This document shows positions 51,101 to 54,756 of a stretch of 64,000 nucleotides of DNA, piece after piece. Source of the DNA: Leguminivora glycinivorella (lineage: Eukaryota; Arthropoda; Insecta; Lepidoptera; Tortricidae); NCBI RefSeq assembly GCF_023078275.1, contig NC_062992.1:9561706-9625705 (forward strand), in the 5' to 3' direction. Each line of letters starts with the position of its first letter. The first letter of the stretch is position 1. Both the position numbers and the translations under genes were made by a program. The notes under the pieces were generated by a model. The model was given only the letters and a program-made list of their open reading frames with translations. It had not been told where the DNA came from and ran no database searches.

Positions 51101-51643
51101 TCATCATCCCTTTCGAAATGTTATAATCAATTTATTTTATTTTTACTTTTTACAAGTCTTTTTCCTAAAAATTGTAACATTTACCTGTAACGCTTTAATA
51201 CCTATTACTGTAAGTATAATTTTCTGTATTTTTTAAACGTTCATTTACCTTTTTTCTAAAGCTAAACAGACGAGGTATACCAGTATACCAGTTGAACAAC
51301 ACTAGTGTTATAAATAAACAGTGAAAATCGAACATAAAACATCTGTGAAGTGATAACACAATGCGCTCTACTATGACTTGCAAATGCATCAATAAAGCGA
51401 CTGCAAATACAAACACTATAAAATGTTAACCTAAAGAAAAACTTGTTCAATGCGGAATTTTCACGCTAAAAAAAGTTACATCATAGCATAGACTGAAAAC
51501 TTCAACCTTGATCTTAAACGCTAATTAAAAAAAAAAAGAAAAAAATACAAACTCACATCGTTTCTGCTCCTGAGGATGCTCCGCTTAGGTCTAAGGAGTA
51601 CATCCTTAAAGTCTAATTTAACCTCGTTGATGATGTTGGGCAT
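3964..51643 (-). CDS. GMPR: GMP reductase, complete gene of 8 coding exons
   Basis: GMP reductase converts GMP to IMP with NADPH in purine salvage, in the cytosol. Joining eight minus-strand exons (51643-51557, 18538-18419, 17644-17554, 12473-12307, 11944-11879, 9960-9838, 4745-4529, 4133-3964) gives 1041 nt, 346 residues plus TAA; animal GMP reductases are about 345. All junctions are GT-AG and in phase. Seen motifs: FKDVLLRPKRS near residue 12, SNMDTVGTFEMA near 53, LDVANGYS, AGNVVTGEMVEELI, the active-site loop GPGSVCTTR with Cys186 and Thr188 at the usual numbering, DGGCTCPGDVAKAFGAGADF at 219, the SSEGKTVEV loop with Glu290 (usual catalytic Glu, shifted by one), and DILGGLRSACTYVGAAK near the end. 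IMP dehydrogenase was excluded because there is no CBS domain pair and the length fits GMPR. Intron 1 is 33 kb and loaded with transposons. The promoter and UTR ends were not resolved. Confidence 0.96.
4529..4745 (-). CDS. GMPR: GMPR coding exon 7 (residues 219-290 plus one base)
   Basis: Acceptor TATTCAG, then DGGCTCPGDVAKAFGAGADF through GGMFAGHDQCGGDVV to ADYRSSE, with one base of the Gly codon before donor GTAAGA. One extra residue near 254-260 relative to the vertebrate enzyme explains the +1 shift of the catalytic Glu. Confidence 0.95.
5066..5222 (+). mobile_element. tRNA-derived SINE, copy 1
   Basis: Pol III A-box-like TGGCTCAGTCGG and B-box-like GTTCGAATCCC lie about 40 bp apart, followed by GGTAAGGGCATTTATTTGTG and GAGTCATGGATG, which are also found in the minus-strand copies at 54300-54549 and 55135-55376. 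The 3' part is shorter than in those copies. Confidence 0.8.
5768..5930. mobile_element. Palindromic MITE-like element
   Basis: GTCAAGTGGGTGATAGGCGT at the left is matched by TTTATCACCCACTTCAGAC at the right, with GAGCAAGTACGC/CGTACTTA symmetry inside; arms about 40 bp with mismatches. Confidence 0.6.
6017..6058. repeat. Perfect 18-bp-stem hairpin
   Basis: TTATAAACTTCTTTATAC and its exact reverse complement are separated by 6 bp. No function is implied. Confidence 0.9.
6134..6369 (+). mobile_element. Lep1-type non-autonomous Helitron, copy 1
   Basis: Starts TCATACTAATATTATAAAT and ends GCCGCGGGCGAAGGCTAG followed by T, with an internal GTGTGTGTCTGTTTGTTTGT and TTTCACGGCAAAACGGAGCG. The TC start, CTAG end and lack of TIRs fit a Helitron. 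Same family as 53024-53234 and 60943-61102. Confidence 0.85.
6537..6671. mobile_element. MITE with ATCCGATCCGATATCGGAT termini, copy 1
   Basis: The left end GTTTTCACATTATCCGATCC is the reverse complement of the right end GGATCGGATAATGTGAAAAC. Other copies are at 28702-29224, 47279-47353 and 54136-54261. Confidence 0.9.
7782..9202. mobile_element. Non-autonomous piggyBac-like element 1 (TTAA-flanked)
   Basis: Left terminus TTAA-CCCATTCAGGGCCA and right terminus TGGCCATGAATGGG-TTAA form inverted ends directly inside a duplicated TTAA, the piggyBac target. Subterminal short palindromes such as GACTCGCATGTGAGTC occur at both ends. About 1.42 kb; no transposase ORF. Confidence 0.8.
9207..9476. 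mobile_element. MITE with ATACAGTATGTAAA termini
   Basis: ATACAGTATGTAAATTAACG at the left is mirrored by GTTGGTTTACATACTGTAT at the right; arms of ~34 bp continue with AAAACCATTTACTG. It abuts the right TTAA of the preceding piggyBac-like element. Confidence 0.85.
9598..9837 (-). repeat. 138-bp tandem duplication of GMPR exon 6 tail
   Basis: The word GCTGCGGATA/GCTGCGGGTA recurs at 9621, 9759 and 9897, a period of 138 bp. The copy at 9700-9759 (minus) is identical to the last 60 nt of exon 6 (9838-9897), keeps donor GTGAGT and is preceded by TTATCCGCAG, an acceptor-like end. It would add 20 in-frame residues (LSAVIECADAAHGLKGHIIS). A third unit at 9598-9621 is partial. Confidence 0.9.
9838..9960 (-). 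CDS. GMPR: GMPR coding exon 6, active-site exon (residues 178-218)
   Basis: Acceptor TGTCCAG, donor GTGAGT, phase 0. It encodes VGIGPGSVCTTRIKTGVGYP with the catalytic Cys186, ending GLKGHIIS. Most family members have Lys where this protein has Ile after TTR. Its 3' 60 nt and donor are duplicated just downstream (see 9598-9837). Confidence 0.96.
9961..11878 (-). other. GMPR intron 5
   Basis: Nearly filled by the piggyBac-like element 10023-11444. The remaining 430 bp next to exon 5 are AT-rich with nothing recognised. Confidence 0.8.
10023..11444. mobile_element. Non-autonomous piggyBac-like element 2 (TTAA-flanked)
   Basis: Termini TTAACACTTTCATTGCTA and TAGCAATGAAAGTGTTAA are exact reverse complements including the TTAA. 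Inside are many short palindromes of the GACTCCnnnnGGAGTC kind: four or more within 260 bp of the left end, three near the right. A truncated retroposon tail with GAAAATGAAAATG repeats lies at about 10088-10145. About 1.42 kb, no transposase. Confidence 0.85.
11879..11944 (-). CDS. GMPR: GMPR coding exon 5 (residues 156-177)
   Basis: A 66-nt exon between acceptor TTGCAG and donor GTAATA, phase 0, encoding AGNVVTGEMVEELI and LSGADIIK. It directly precedes the active-site exon. Confidence 0.95.
12075..12158 (+). pseudogene. Tiny Ty3/gypsy-type reverse transcriptase fragment
   Basis: Reads GHFEFKRMPFGMKTAPATFQ then RAMDNII-stop: the MPFG-x-K-x-APATFQR motif typical of gypsy-like reverse transcriptases. 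Only about 27 codons survive, inside GMPR intron 4, antisense to the gene. The rest of the 362-bp intron shows nothing. Confidence 0.75.
12307..12473 (-). CDS. GMPR: GMPR coding exon 4 (residues 100-155)
   Basis: Acceptor CTTTTAG; begins AASSGTAEADYNRL, includes KFICLDVANGYSQHFVEHV, and ends KHTII before donor GTAAGT, phase 0. Confidence 0.95.
12648..13512 (+). mobile_element. Family A repeat, copy 1, split by an insertion
   Basis: Starts CCAAAGAGGATTGAGTATTA; includes ATTAGCGCCATCTAGC and GGCCATCTAGGTCACCGTAC; resumes after 13430 with CTTAGACTATCTGTCTATAC and ends ACATATGTCTTTG. CAAAG/CTTTG ends are inverted. Other copies: 15600-15940, 19400-21190 (interrupted), 49579-50960 (interrupted) and 56678-56949. 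Confidence 0.75.
12910..13430 (+). mobile_element. GGTTCCGTA-ended element, copy 1
   Basis: Begins AGGGTTCCGTAGT and ends with the reverse complement ACTACGGAACCCT. Near the left end is a run of GTCC tetranucleotides. It lies inside the family A copy. Noncoding, ~520 bp. Partial copies at 19806-20127 and 20284-20465. Confidence 0.8.
13639..15282 (-). mobile_element. GGTTCCGTA-ended element, copy 2, inverted and interrupted
   Basis: Reverse-complement counterpart of 12910-13430, split by the Jockey-type insertion at 14000-15103; the GGAC run at 15181-15232 corresponds to the GTCC run of copy 1. Together the two copies make a large imperfect inverted repeat around 13535. Confidence 0.85.
14000..15103 (-). 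mobile_element. 5'-truncated Jockey/CR1-type non-LTR retrotransposon
   Basis: The minus-strand ORF (to 14313) carries the C-terminal part of a non-LTR reverse transcriptase: NPAKCQAIIIGSSK, KDLGVHLDSTLSW, LPIIDYGDVCCPDLNEE, WLPIRQRRNIRMLC, VIRLWNGLPPNIR. The catalytic palm motifs are missing (5' truncation). The 3' end has an AAAT-type tail. The insertion is flanked by an 8-bp direct repeat ACTTTGTT (13992-13999 and 15104-15111), a clean target-site duplication. Confidence 0.9.
15465..15621. mobile_element. Small MITE with 25-bp TIRs
   Basis: ACATATCGTCACTACTTTGA followed by AAAAA at the left is the reverse complement of the right end TTTTTTCAAAGTAGTGACGA continuing TATGT. About 155 bp. A second related copy lies at 19407-19540 next to family A. 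Confidence 0.8.
15600..15940 (-). mobile_element. Family A repeat, copy 2
   Basis: Reverse complement of 12648-13512 without the insertion: CTCCGTATAGACTTATAGAC, GCTAGATGGCGCTAATA, GTCGAGAGATGGCAG and ATCCTCTTTGGTA are all present. Confidence 0.75.
16236..16702. mobile_element. hAT-like MITE with 8-bp TSD
   Basis: Ends AGAGATGGGCC and GGCTCATCTCT are inverted; TCTGGAGT occurs just outside both ends (16228-16235 and 16703-16710). Many ATTCGGCCGAATATTCGG palindromes lie near both termini. Confidence 0.8.
17091..17154. repeat. AT-rich microsatellite (TA)n and (TTTA)n
   Basis: Alternating TA runs followed by TTTA tetranucleotides. Confidence 0.95.
17308..17433. mobile_element. Palindromic MITE with TTATCAAGCCGATAAA arms
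   Basis: AGTTATCAAGCCGATAAACT with TCGTTTGTCCCTTTC at the left mirrors GGGACAAACGAACTTTATCG with GCTTGATAACTTTAG at the right. A longer copy that has received an insertion is at 60015-60474. Confidence 0.85.
17554..17644 (-). CDS. GMPR: GMPR coding exon 3 (residues 70-99 plus one base)
   Basis: Acceptor TTTTCAG; reads HGLFTCIHKYYSTDDWKKF and on to CLEHM, ending with one base before donor GTAAAT. The split Ala codon is completed by exon 4. Confidence 0.94.
17817..18070. mobile_element. Dispersed repeat with AGTTTCCT/AGGAAACT ends, copy 1
   Basis: Starts TAGTTTCCTACTAGTCAAAT and ends ACAGGAAACTA; inverted 8-bp ends. About 80 percent similar by eye to 61236-61475. Located in GMPR intron 2. Confidence 0.75.
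18419..18538 (-). CDS. GMPR: GMPR coding exon 2 (residues 30-69)
   Basis: Acceptor TTCCAG, then 40 codons from VDLHREITFRNSG to MARELSK, donor GTGAGA, phase 0 at both sides. It contains the ASNMDTVGTFEMA segment typical of the IMPDH/GMPR barrel. Confidence 0.95.
18848..19278. mobile_element. MITE with TATACCTAGATATTTTTCTGG arms
   Basis: GATATTACTATACCTAGATA with TTTTTCTGG at the left is mirrored by CCAGAAAAATATCTAGGTAT with AGATATTAC at the right, arms ~33 bp. Confidence 0.8.
19951..20622. repeat. 336-bp tandem duplication
   Basis: GCACTTTGTTGGCGTTATTC starts at 19951 and again at 20287; the two units run through the GGAC tetranucleotide tract, the GGTTCCTAGTTGACTACGGA end and 180 bp of flank to TAATATGCTAAAT. 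They differ mainly in GGAC-tract composition and one base of the flank, so the duplication is young. Confidence 0.9.
20789..21135. mobile_element. Mariner-type MITE (TA-flanked)
   Basis: TA-CAGGGTGTAAACCTAATA and TTAGGTTTACGCGCTG-TA form inverted ends with GGGCGA/TCGCCC inside. About 345 bp. Confidence 0.75.
21617..22080. repeat. (TTTA)n plus dispersed repeat with internal tandem copy
   Basis: After AGCAATTCTTGTATATTTAT and a TTTA tract comes GAAACCGCTCTAACGATTTC, also seen at 46370-46480. CGCGCCATCTCGTGT with CTAGATGGCGACACA occurs twice (21815-21910 and 21961-22060). Confidence 0.65.
22180..22327. mobile_element. Palindromic MITE with CCAGCCACGACATTGG arms, copy 1
   Basis: CCAGCCACGACATTGGTCTA with AGCGCGACAGCGG at the left is mirrored on the right, giving arms of ~48 bp. 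A close copy is at 54809-54957. Confidence 0.9.
22892..24084 (+). pseudogene. Retrotransposon ORF1: PHD-type zinc finger, coiled coil, frameshifted
   Basis: From MPPTTIVCAGCGNPFPK, an N-terminal Cys/His-rich finger (C-x2-C, CSLCKLKYDLTC, WKCQECC) resembles the PHD finger of CR1-group ORF1 proteins. A heptad-rich coiled coil follows (about residues 150-205, e.g. RLADLEQRLAQSDNRVRALE), then a nucleic-acid-binding region (SVTRVGPRG, RPLVVKFVRRAKRNEFLKAA). Near 23865 the frame shifts: the conserved end (FCWTRNGTIFIRKKDG, then AADLDRYLGPTLDE) is in the neighbouring frame and stops at TAG 24082-24084. The chosen ATG has an AAAATG context after a stop-rich leader. Confidence 0.88.
24281..27264 (+). 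pseudogene. Retrotransposon ORF2: endonuclease and reverse transcriptase, one frameshift
   Basis: The APE-type endonuclease starts FNILTLNIRSLQ and has LTECWLSDG, then, after a one-base deletion near 24647, IYRSPS, GDMNIDLL, CIDHIF and VTDHDIA. The reverse transcriptase has SDSAPGPDG, NYRPISLL, QFGFRAGKSTEDA, LDLAKAFDTV, GVPQGSILGPTLF and the catalytic CYADDTVIL. From 24796 the frame is open for 822 codons to TAA at 27262-27264. Target-primed reverse transcription is the known mechanism for the family. Confidence 0.93.
27265..27652 (+). repeat. Retrotransposon 3' UTR with CA tracts and (ATT)n tail
   Basis: TGTGTGTGTAGGAAGCTTCC with facing ACACACAC makes a short hairpin (27291-27330); the element closes with AATAAATATT and ATT repeats to 27650. 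Confidence 0.8.
27653..28701. other. Repeat-containing intronic DNA
   Basis: Apart from the MITE at 27999-28143 nothing is recognised. 28150-28380 has a moderately GC-rich stretch without a supportable ORF. Confidence 0.5.
27999..28143. mobile_element. GCCGAATGGC-ended MITE, single copy
   Basis: GTAGCCGAATGGCACAAACG at the left and GAAATGCCATTCGGCTACGG at the right are inverted; interior has GAAACGCTCGTAGATATCTA and GGCGTTTCGTTTTCG. Other copies: 31083-31228, 31241-31386, 56066-56536 (interrupted), 62321-62466 and 62474-62627; part at 22390-22460. Confidence 0.85.
28702..29224. mobile_element. ATCCGATCCGATATCGGAT MITE, copy 2, interrupted
   Basis: Ends GTGCGTTTTCACATTATCC and GGATAATGTGAAAACGCAC. 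After GGATGTAGG the element is broken by an insertion that starts TCCAATTCCAATTCCAATTT (28741), which looks like a retroposon tail; the right part resumes by about 29165. Confidence 0.8.
29225..30536. other. Intronic DNA, nothing recognised
   Basis: No supportable ORF or repeat family on either strand. Confidence 0.5.
30537..31045. mobile_element. MITE with TAGGGATGTA/TACATCCCTA ends
   Basis: Inverted 10-bp termini; GACTAGTCGGC words are repeated many times near both ends, as in the hAT-like element at 16236. ~510 bp, noncoding. Confidence 0.8.
31083..31386. mobile_element. Head-to-tail pair of GCCGAATGGC MITEs
   Basis: Two members lie back to back (31083-31228 and 31241-31386). The second, including its left flank CCTGGGTGGCTA and right flank GGGGCCTG, matches 62311-62470 almost base for base. 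Confidence 0.85.
32018..32245. mobile_element. Palindromic MITE-like repeat, family B copy 2
   Basis: TTCAGTACAGATGGTGTTTT, CGCACTAGTGCGAGAAGTGG, GTCGATTTAAAACACTCCCT and TTTTTACGCACTTGTATCG identify the family in the opposite orientation to 578-815. Confidence 0.75.
32250..32410. mobile_element. Palindromic MITE with GGTCGCGCGA arms
   Basis: CAAGCATGGTCGCGCGAAAA with ATGATAAAACAT at left mirrors ATGTTTTATCATTTATCGCG with CGACCATACTTG at right; the centre has CTATCGCACTTACGAATAGTGCGATAG. Confidence 0.8.
32415..34320. other. Intronic DNA with one retroposon remnant
   Basis: Around 33178-33300 there is TCATCATTTCAGCC and CCACTGCTGAGCATAGGCCT, a phrase I associate with the 3' region of common lepidopteran non-LTR elements; otherwise nothing recognised. 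Confidence 0.45.
34340..34412 (-). ncRNA. Candidate hammerhead ribozyme core in left Penelope arm
   Basis: On the element's sense strand CTGAAGA (34400-34394) fits CUGANGA, then a GGG/CCC stem II, then GAAA (34374-34371), then a 7-bp stem III (ATGTCGC with GCGATAT, one G-U) and a possible AUA cleavage triplet. Stem I is only 3-4 bp as I can draw it. Hammerheads in Penelope terminal repeats are established; activity here is inference. Confidence 0.55.
34413..35603 (-). pseudogene. Penelope RT C-terminus plus GIY-YIG endonuclease
   Basis: A 396-codon ORF. Residues ~26-45 hold the YVDD catalytic box with LPFLDV following. The GIY-YIG module begins GVYEIPCDCGRAYVGETGRN with a linker Cys pair (CDC) and SARLSEH, then EHAYDTGASHFIRF and EAIEIGRRPNFNRDGGW. 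The frame stays open into the left arm region, but RT motifs before YVDD are missing, so no complete enzyme is encoded. Confidence 0.93.
35565..35632 (+). ncRNA. Candidate hammerhead core in right Penelope arm
   Basis: Identical to the left-arm motif but on the plus strand: CTGAAGA 35571-35577, GAAA 35597-35600, stem III ATGTCGC 35602-35608 and GCGATAT 35616-35622. It is antisense to the element's ORF. Confidence 0.5.
36630..37150 (+). repeat. ~285-bp direct repeats in Helitron unit 1 (two copies)
   Basis: CATAGCTCCGTAACGGTAGG, CATCGAATGGCATTTACAAA, TTTCAAAATGGCCGACTTTG and GGTCCGAGCGCGTTCAAATT recur in order at 36630 and 36911. More diverged versions precede them from about 36090. Confidence 0.9.
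37160..38264 (+). repeat. GC hairpin array of Helitron unit 1
   Basis: Modules start (TACGCGGAGGGCCGAAGGCC) at 37341, 37782 and 38179. Each carries GGGCCGAAGGCCC and AAGGCCGCAGGCC palindromes and a large hairpin: about 50-bp arms containing CACGACCCAATAGTAAAAGT and its complement. At 38120 one hairpin lost its GC core. Confidence 0.92.
38265..38408 (+). repeat. AGCAAA-type low-complexity tract, unit 1
   Basis: Irregular AAGCAAAC/AAGCAAAA words lie just before the 3' hairpin. Matching tracts are at 41430-41552 and 44965-45085. Confidence 0.9.
38450..41597 (+). mobile_element. Helitron unit 2, divergent 5' end
   Basis: The 3' end is canonical (hairpin 41559-41580, CTAG 41594-41597) but the left part begins TTAATTAATTTAATCAGAAA and lacks the TCTATATAATA start; the leader from 38483 (TCCTGGGTCAAAAAATGTTG) is a diverged relative of the others. 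It holds five GC modules, the longest array. Confidence 0.8.
39005..41428 (+). repeat. GC hairpin array of Helitron unit 2
   Basis: Module starts at 39438, 40020, 40461, 40897 and 41339 (spacing about 435-580). The first 400 bp hold related but different palindromes (AGGCCGAAGGCCGACC, GAGGCCGAAGGCCTCGCC). Long ORFs on both strands are by-products of the GC-rich repeats. Confidence 0.92.
42548..43370 (+). repeat. ~285-bp direct repeats in Helitron unit 3 (three copies)
   Basis: The same repeat starts at about 42548, 42831 and 43111. One additional copy compared with unit 1 is the main leader difference between the two units. Confidence 0.9.
43372..44965 (+). repeat. GC hairpin array of Helitron unit 3
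   Basis: Module starts at about 43555, 43981, 44427 and 44868. Order and content match unit 1, with one more module. Confidence 0.92.
45131..45300. repeat. (TA)n and (TG)n microsatellite
   Basis: TA repeats start at the base after the Helitron CTAG and pass into TG-rich sequence. Confidence 0.95.
45369..45967 (-). CDS. Truncated THAP-type zinc finger, two exons
   Basis: Exon 1 (45967-45891) starts MPKCSVKKCKNNTLYMLKKD and has donor GTAAGT; exon 2 (45471-45369) follows acceptor TTCCAG and reads (R)FPKQDVEREKWRKIIAEERR and on to a TAG. The C-x4-C start, the FRFPK phrase and the EKWRKII helix are the hallmarks of a THAP (C2CH) DNA-binding domain. As read, it stops after 59 residues, before the closing C-x2-H. 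A possible donor (AC|GTAGAA) overlaps the stop, so a further exon may once have followed; the Helitron block begins 239 bp downstream. It could be a gene fragment or a P-element-derived relic. It lies in GMPR intron 1 on the same strand. Confidence 0.55.
45972..46727. other. Intronic DNA with CpG-rich stretch
   Basis: 46370-46480 belongs to a dispersed repeat also at 21675; 46490-46680 is rich in CGCGCGAC and GGCGA words. The stretch could be a divergent promoter between the THAP remnant and the small ORF, but repeat origin is equally likely. Confidence 0.35.
46728..46967 (+). CDS. Small ORF with signal peptide, possibly a first exon
   Basis: The ORF starts MAPKLWLLWFLALLILLARI and has a clear hydrophobic core (residues 4-19) with a plausible signal cleavage after SVRG at about 25, then a moderately polar 55-residue remainder. 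The context of the ATG (AAATCATCATGG) is acceptable. A possible donor lies near codon 58 (ATTTTG|GTACTG). It sits downstream of a CpG-rich stretch (46480-46680) and diverges from the THAP remnant. I do not recognise a family; it may be chance. Confidence 0.35.
   Translation: MAPKLWLLWFLALLILLARITSVRGLQFIGKLSRPLQIESWEVRDRCIGNEQTIRNILVLRYFSLPPYLVRVHYPIHRT
47279..47353. mobile_element. ATCCGATCCGATATCGGAT MITE, copy 3, short and decayed
   Basis: ATCCGATCCGATATGGGATG and CATCCGATATCAGATCGGAT remain only 40 bp apart. Confidence 0.8.
47508..49167. mobile_element. Foldback-type element with long inverted arms
   Basis: The left end CAGTGCTGGACAAAATTCTT (47508) and right end AAGCACTG-like TTTTGTCCAGCACTG (49167) are inverted and flanked by TA. 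The left arm (47508-48310) pairs with the right arm (48680-49167) over about 490 bp; the left arm carries an extra ~300 bp (47755-48060). TA target and CAGTGCTGG ends suggest a Tc1/mariner relation. The loop includes AATAG repeats (48466-48500) that mark another insertion. Confidence 0.8.
49620..50186. mobile_element. Pogo/Tc1-like MITE
   Basis: Left end TAGAACCCGCTTAAAACGAT and right end ATCGTTTTAACCGGGTTCTA are inverted. GCGGGAAATCGTATTAAACG occurs near both ends. About 560 bp, no transposase. Confidence 0.7.
50325..50815. mobile_element. piggyBac-like MITE 3 (TTAA-flanked)
   Basis: TTAAGACGATAC and GTATCGTCTTAA form exact 12-bp inverted ends including the TTAA, and excising it with one TTAA rejoins the family A sequence (TATTAATATTAGCGCC), which proves the insertion and target duplication. 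Confidence 0.88.
51557..51643 (-). CDS. GMPR: GMPR coding exon 1 (residues 1-29)
   Basis: The ATG at 51643 opens MPNIINEVKLDFKDVLLRPK and the exon ends at AAC GAT before donor GTGAGT, phase 0. The start is chosen because it matches the N-terminus of animal GMP reductases (acidic leader then DFKDVLLRPKRS). A GC-rich stretch lies just upstream (about 51670-51725). Confidence 0.93.
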
Positions 51644-53023
51644 TTTTAATGTTTATCCGATATTTGTGCGAAGAGTTGTTGTGTCGCGAACGCGCATCCC
51701 CTCCCGCGCGCGGTATCGACTGACGGATTCATGTGAGGGTTGCCAGGCTCTTTGGGAAATTTCTGGAATATTTGTAAGGGATTAAGGCAAAGGATAATGT
51801 CGATTGCCGATAAGGTAAAATTATAATTACTTAATTTTGGCCTATTGTTTAAAAACTGCAAATAATTTATGACGTTTAGAACTTATTCTCTATAACATCC
51901 AACTTCGTTTACATATATGTATGTCTTGGTATAAAGGAAAGGTTAACTTTTATATCTTATACTTAGGTTATATTTTTCAGGCAGAATAAGATAAACATAC
52001 CAGTATATAAATAGTACGGCAAGCCAATTTATCAGTCGAAGGATTAAATTTTCCATACTATTCGATGTATCTGGTCTGGTGATGAATATTTAATCTACAT
52101 TACAATACAAATTTCACAAACGCAAATTTCCCGAATTTCCTGTTTTTCCGTCAACATGGCAACATTAGCCAAGCGACCAGCGTGACGTCACAAGGGCGCA
52201 ACGCCAGAAATACGCTTTCAGCGCTAGGTGAAGGTTGCATCGGCACCAAAAAACCGGAATCGATTTTCACGTCACTATTTAAAAAGTTAAACACTTTTTT
52301 CAGGATACAAATTTCTACGTGCGGCCAGCTGCAGTGCTGAGTCGCTAAATTTGTATTAGTTTGTGTTTTTCTCGCCGGCAAAATGAAGTTTGTCAAGCTA
52401 TTGATATAACAGTCAGCTGTTTAGGTTCCACTGCGCAGGCGTGAATTATGGAAAATTAGATCTTAGTGCTATTGTCAATATTGATGTTGTGTAAAAGTCG
52501 TAAAAGATTAATTTAGCTTGATTTTAATTATTTTTTTGTAAAACACTCACCAATCCCAGCATCTCCACCAAATCTGTTAATAATAGATTATGCAACATAG
52601 GCAGTAAGTTAAATATTGCAAACGAGAGTATAGTTAAATCACGATGGTATGCCAGAGCGATTTAAAGACTCGAATTTACGATATTCTTACGCCCCGAGAT
52701 TCACACAATGTTTTTATCACACTTACTATACAAAAAATATAAATAGGTAAAAGTTAATTATGTCACTAGATATTTCATGACTCTCTAGGAAAGAGCTTAT
52801 TTCTATAACTCCCGCTACGGCTGCGCACTTAATGAGTAACTGTAATGAAAAGTACTTAATACTAGGCAGTATAGTCCGTCTACGCTAACTTTGCACTGGC
52901 TTGGATTGCGCAAAGCGAGAGAGTGTCATCAGTCATAACTCATATGAATTAGGAACTTTTATTTCCGGTGATACTAGTACATAAGTAAGTAATACAAATA
53001 TACGATATACTTATCCATACTAA
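51644..53023. other. GMPR 5' flank
   Basis: Holds the presumed GMPR 5' UTR and promoter. A CRE-like TGACGTCA is at 52183-52190 in a GC-richer stretch (52140-52260). No TATA box or initiator could be assigned. Confidence 0.4.
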
Positions 53024-53234
53024 TATTATAAATGGGAAAGTGTGTGTGCTTGTTTGTTTGTCCATCTTTCACGGCAAAACGGAGCGACAAATTGACGTGA
53101 TTTTTTAAGTGGAGATAGTTGAAGGGATGGAGAGTGACATAGGCTACTTTTTGTCTCTTTCTAACCCCCCACTTTCCTGAAATGGGGGGTGGAAGTTCGA
53201 ATTTAACGCGAGCGAAGCCGCGGGCAAAAGCTAG
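53024..53234 (+). mobile_element. Lep1-type non-autonomous Helitron, copy 2
   Basis: TCCATACTAATATTATAAAT to GAAGCCGCGGGCAAAAGCTAG followed by T; body matches copy 1 at 6134. Confidence 0.88.
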
Positions 53235-53454
53235 TAGGAAATAAAAACAAACAAATCGAAATTTAAATTTAATAAACGTTTAAATAAAATATTCATGTAT
53301 ACAACAGTTTAAAATTTGTATGGCACAATTAAACTCGCTCGTAGTTTCCATTACTTACATTTACAAGTTTCATATCGACCGCAACATCATTCAGGTAAGT
53401 TGTCGTCATCTATAACAAAAATTCGGATTTACAAAACGAAAAAACCGGATTTTT

Positions 53455-53850
53455 CTCGCACTAGTGCGATAAAAAATCACCATCTGCACTGAAATAGTAC
53501 AATACGATACAAGTGCGTAAAAAAGTAAGTTCAAAATGAGTCGATTTAAAACACAACCGTGTTTTAAATCAACACGAGTTACGAATTTCCTTTTCGCACG
53601 TGTATTGAACGACGTTTTTCAGTACAGATGGACCTCCGAAGTTTCGACCTGACATATAATGAACCACTTCTCGCACTAGTGCGTAAAAAAAACACCATCT
53701 GTATTGAAAATTATATTAAAATACAAGTCCGGAAAAGAAGGAGTTGATGGAAACGAGAACGAGTGGCGATAAATTTAAAATCGATACGAAGTTACGAATT
53801 TCCTTTTCGCACGTGTATCATGCGATGTTTTTCAGATGCATTAGAGTAAT
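53455..53850. mobile_element. Family B repeats, two adjacent units
   Basis: CTCGCACTAGTGCGATAAAA, CACGTGTATTGAACGACGTT and CAGTACAGATGGACCTCCGA are followed by a second, decayed unit from about 53705. Arrangement suggests a partial dimer. Confidence 0.7.
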
Positions 53851-54135
53851 TCCGAATGACAGAAATGCTCGGAAAATTCCTAAATGGGAATCTTGATATG
53901 ATGGAAATAATGGCGATTTTTATGCGACTTTCGTAATTAGACGACTTTCGAAATTACCCTAATGCGCCTTATATTTTTTTACCGGAGTTACCTTTTTCTT
54001 TTTTTTAATTATAAATGGGCACTCTTGGCCACAGACTAAGTCAAAGGCAAAAACATGGCGATGGAGTAAGCTCGTCCAGAAGATGACTTGTTCACCCTAG
54101 ATTTGAAGGTTGATCATAAACAAAAGGTGATAATT

Positions 54136-54261
54136 AGTGCGTTTTCACATTATCCGATCCGATATCGGATGTAGGACCGATATACCATACATTTTAGCCG
54201 CCATCTTTGATTTTTGCCTTTGAAATCCTTCCGACATCCGATATCAAATCGGATAATGTTC
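54136..54261. mobile_element. ATCCGATCCGATATCGGAT MITE, copy 4
   Basis: GTGCGTTTTCACATTATCCG at the left, ATCAAATCGGATAATGT at the right; interior GCCGCCATCTTTGATTTTTG. Confidence 0.9.
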
Positions 54262-54299
54262 AGTTTTAGTTTTAGTCTTCTTTTAATATAGATAAATAT

Positions 54300-54549
54300 T
54301 ATAGGTCATTTTTACGCAGATTGACTGAGCTCCACAGTAAGCTCAAGAAGGCTTGTATTGTGGGTACTCAGACAACGATATACATAATATATAAATACTT
54401 ATATACATAGAAAACTTCCATGACTCAGGAACAAATTATATCTGTGCTCATCACACAAATAAATGCCCTTACCGGGATTCGAACCCAGGACCGCGGCTCA
54501 GCAGGCAGAGTCACTACCGACCATCTACCGACTGAGCCAAACCGATCGT
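54300..54549 (-). mobile_element. tRNA-derived SINE, copy 2
   Basis: On the minus strand TGGCTCAGTCGGTAGATGGT (A box) and GGTTCGAATCCCGGTAAGGG (B box) are followed by the shared tail with GAGTCATGGAAG and CACAATACAAGCCTTCTTGA. Confidence 0.82.
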
Positions 54550-54622
54550 AAATAATGTGAAATCTGCTTTACATCAGGCGGGCCGTATGCTTGTTTGCCA
54601 CCGACGTAGTATAAAAAAAAAA

Positions 54623-54756
54623 TCAAACGCTCTTACTGTCTTCATATTCGGCTTCGCTCCACTCATCAACGTGTGGAGTAAACATGGCTTCCTTGTAGTT
54701 TCCGAAGCCGTCGCACTGCACGTCTGTCTCTAAACTACATTTTTCTCGAGCGCAAT
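54623..54756 (-). CDS. Tg1 gene terminal coding exon
   Basis: Acceptor TCTTTAG, entering in phase 1; encodes (D)CAREKCSLETDVQCDGFGNY, then KEAMFTPHVDEWSEAEYEDS and KSV before TGA at 54625-54623. CDGFGNYKE recalls the start of another thyroglobulin repeat that is not completed. The tail is acidic. Confidence 0.88.

Larger units (their letters stand above)
18539..51556 (-). other. GMPR intron 1 (33 kb)
   Basis: Bounded by donor GTGAGT at 51556 and acceptor TTCCAG at 18539. It hosts the CR1/Jockey-type element, the Penelope-like element, the Helitron block, the THAP remnant and many MITEs. Confidence 0.9.

Noticed and set aside
51644..52400. A defined GMPR promoter based on the TGACGTCA site
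   Set aside because: A single 8-bp match without TATA, initiator or transcript data is weak evidence; it is only mentioned in the flank entry.
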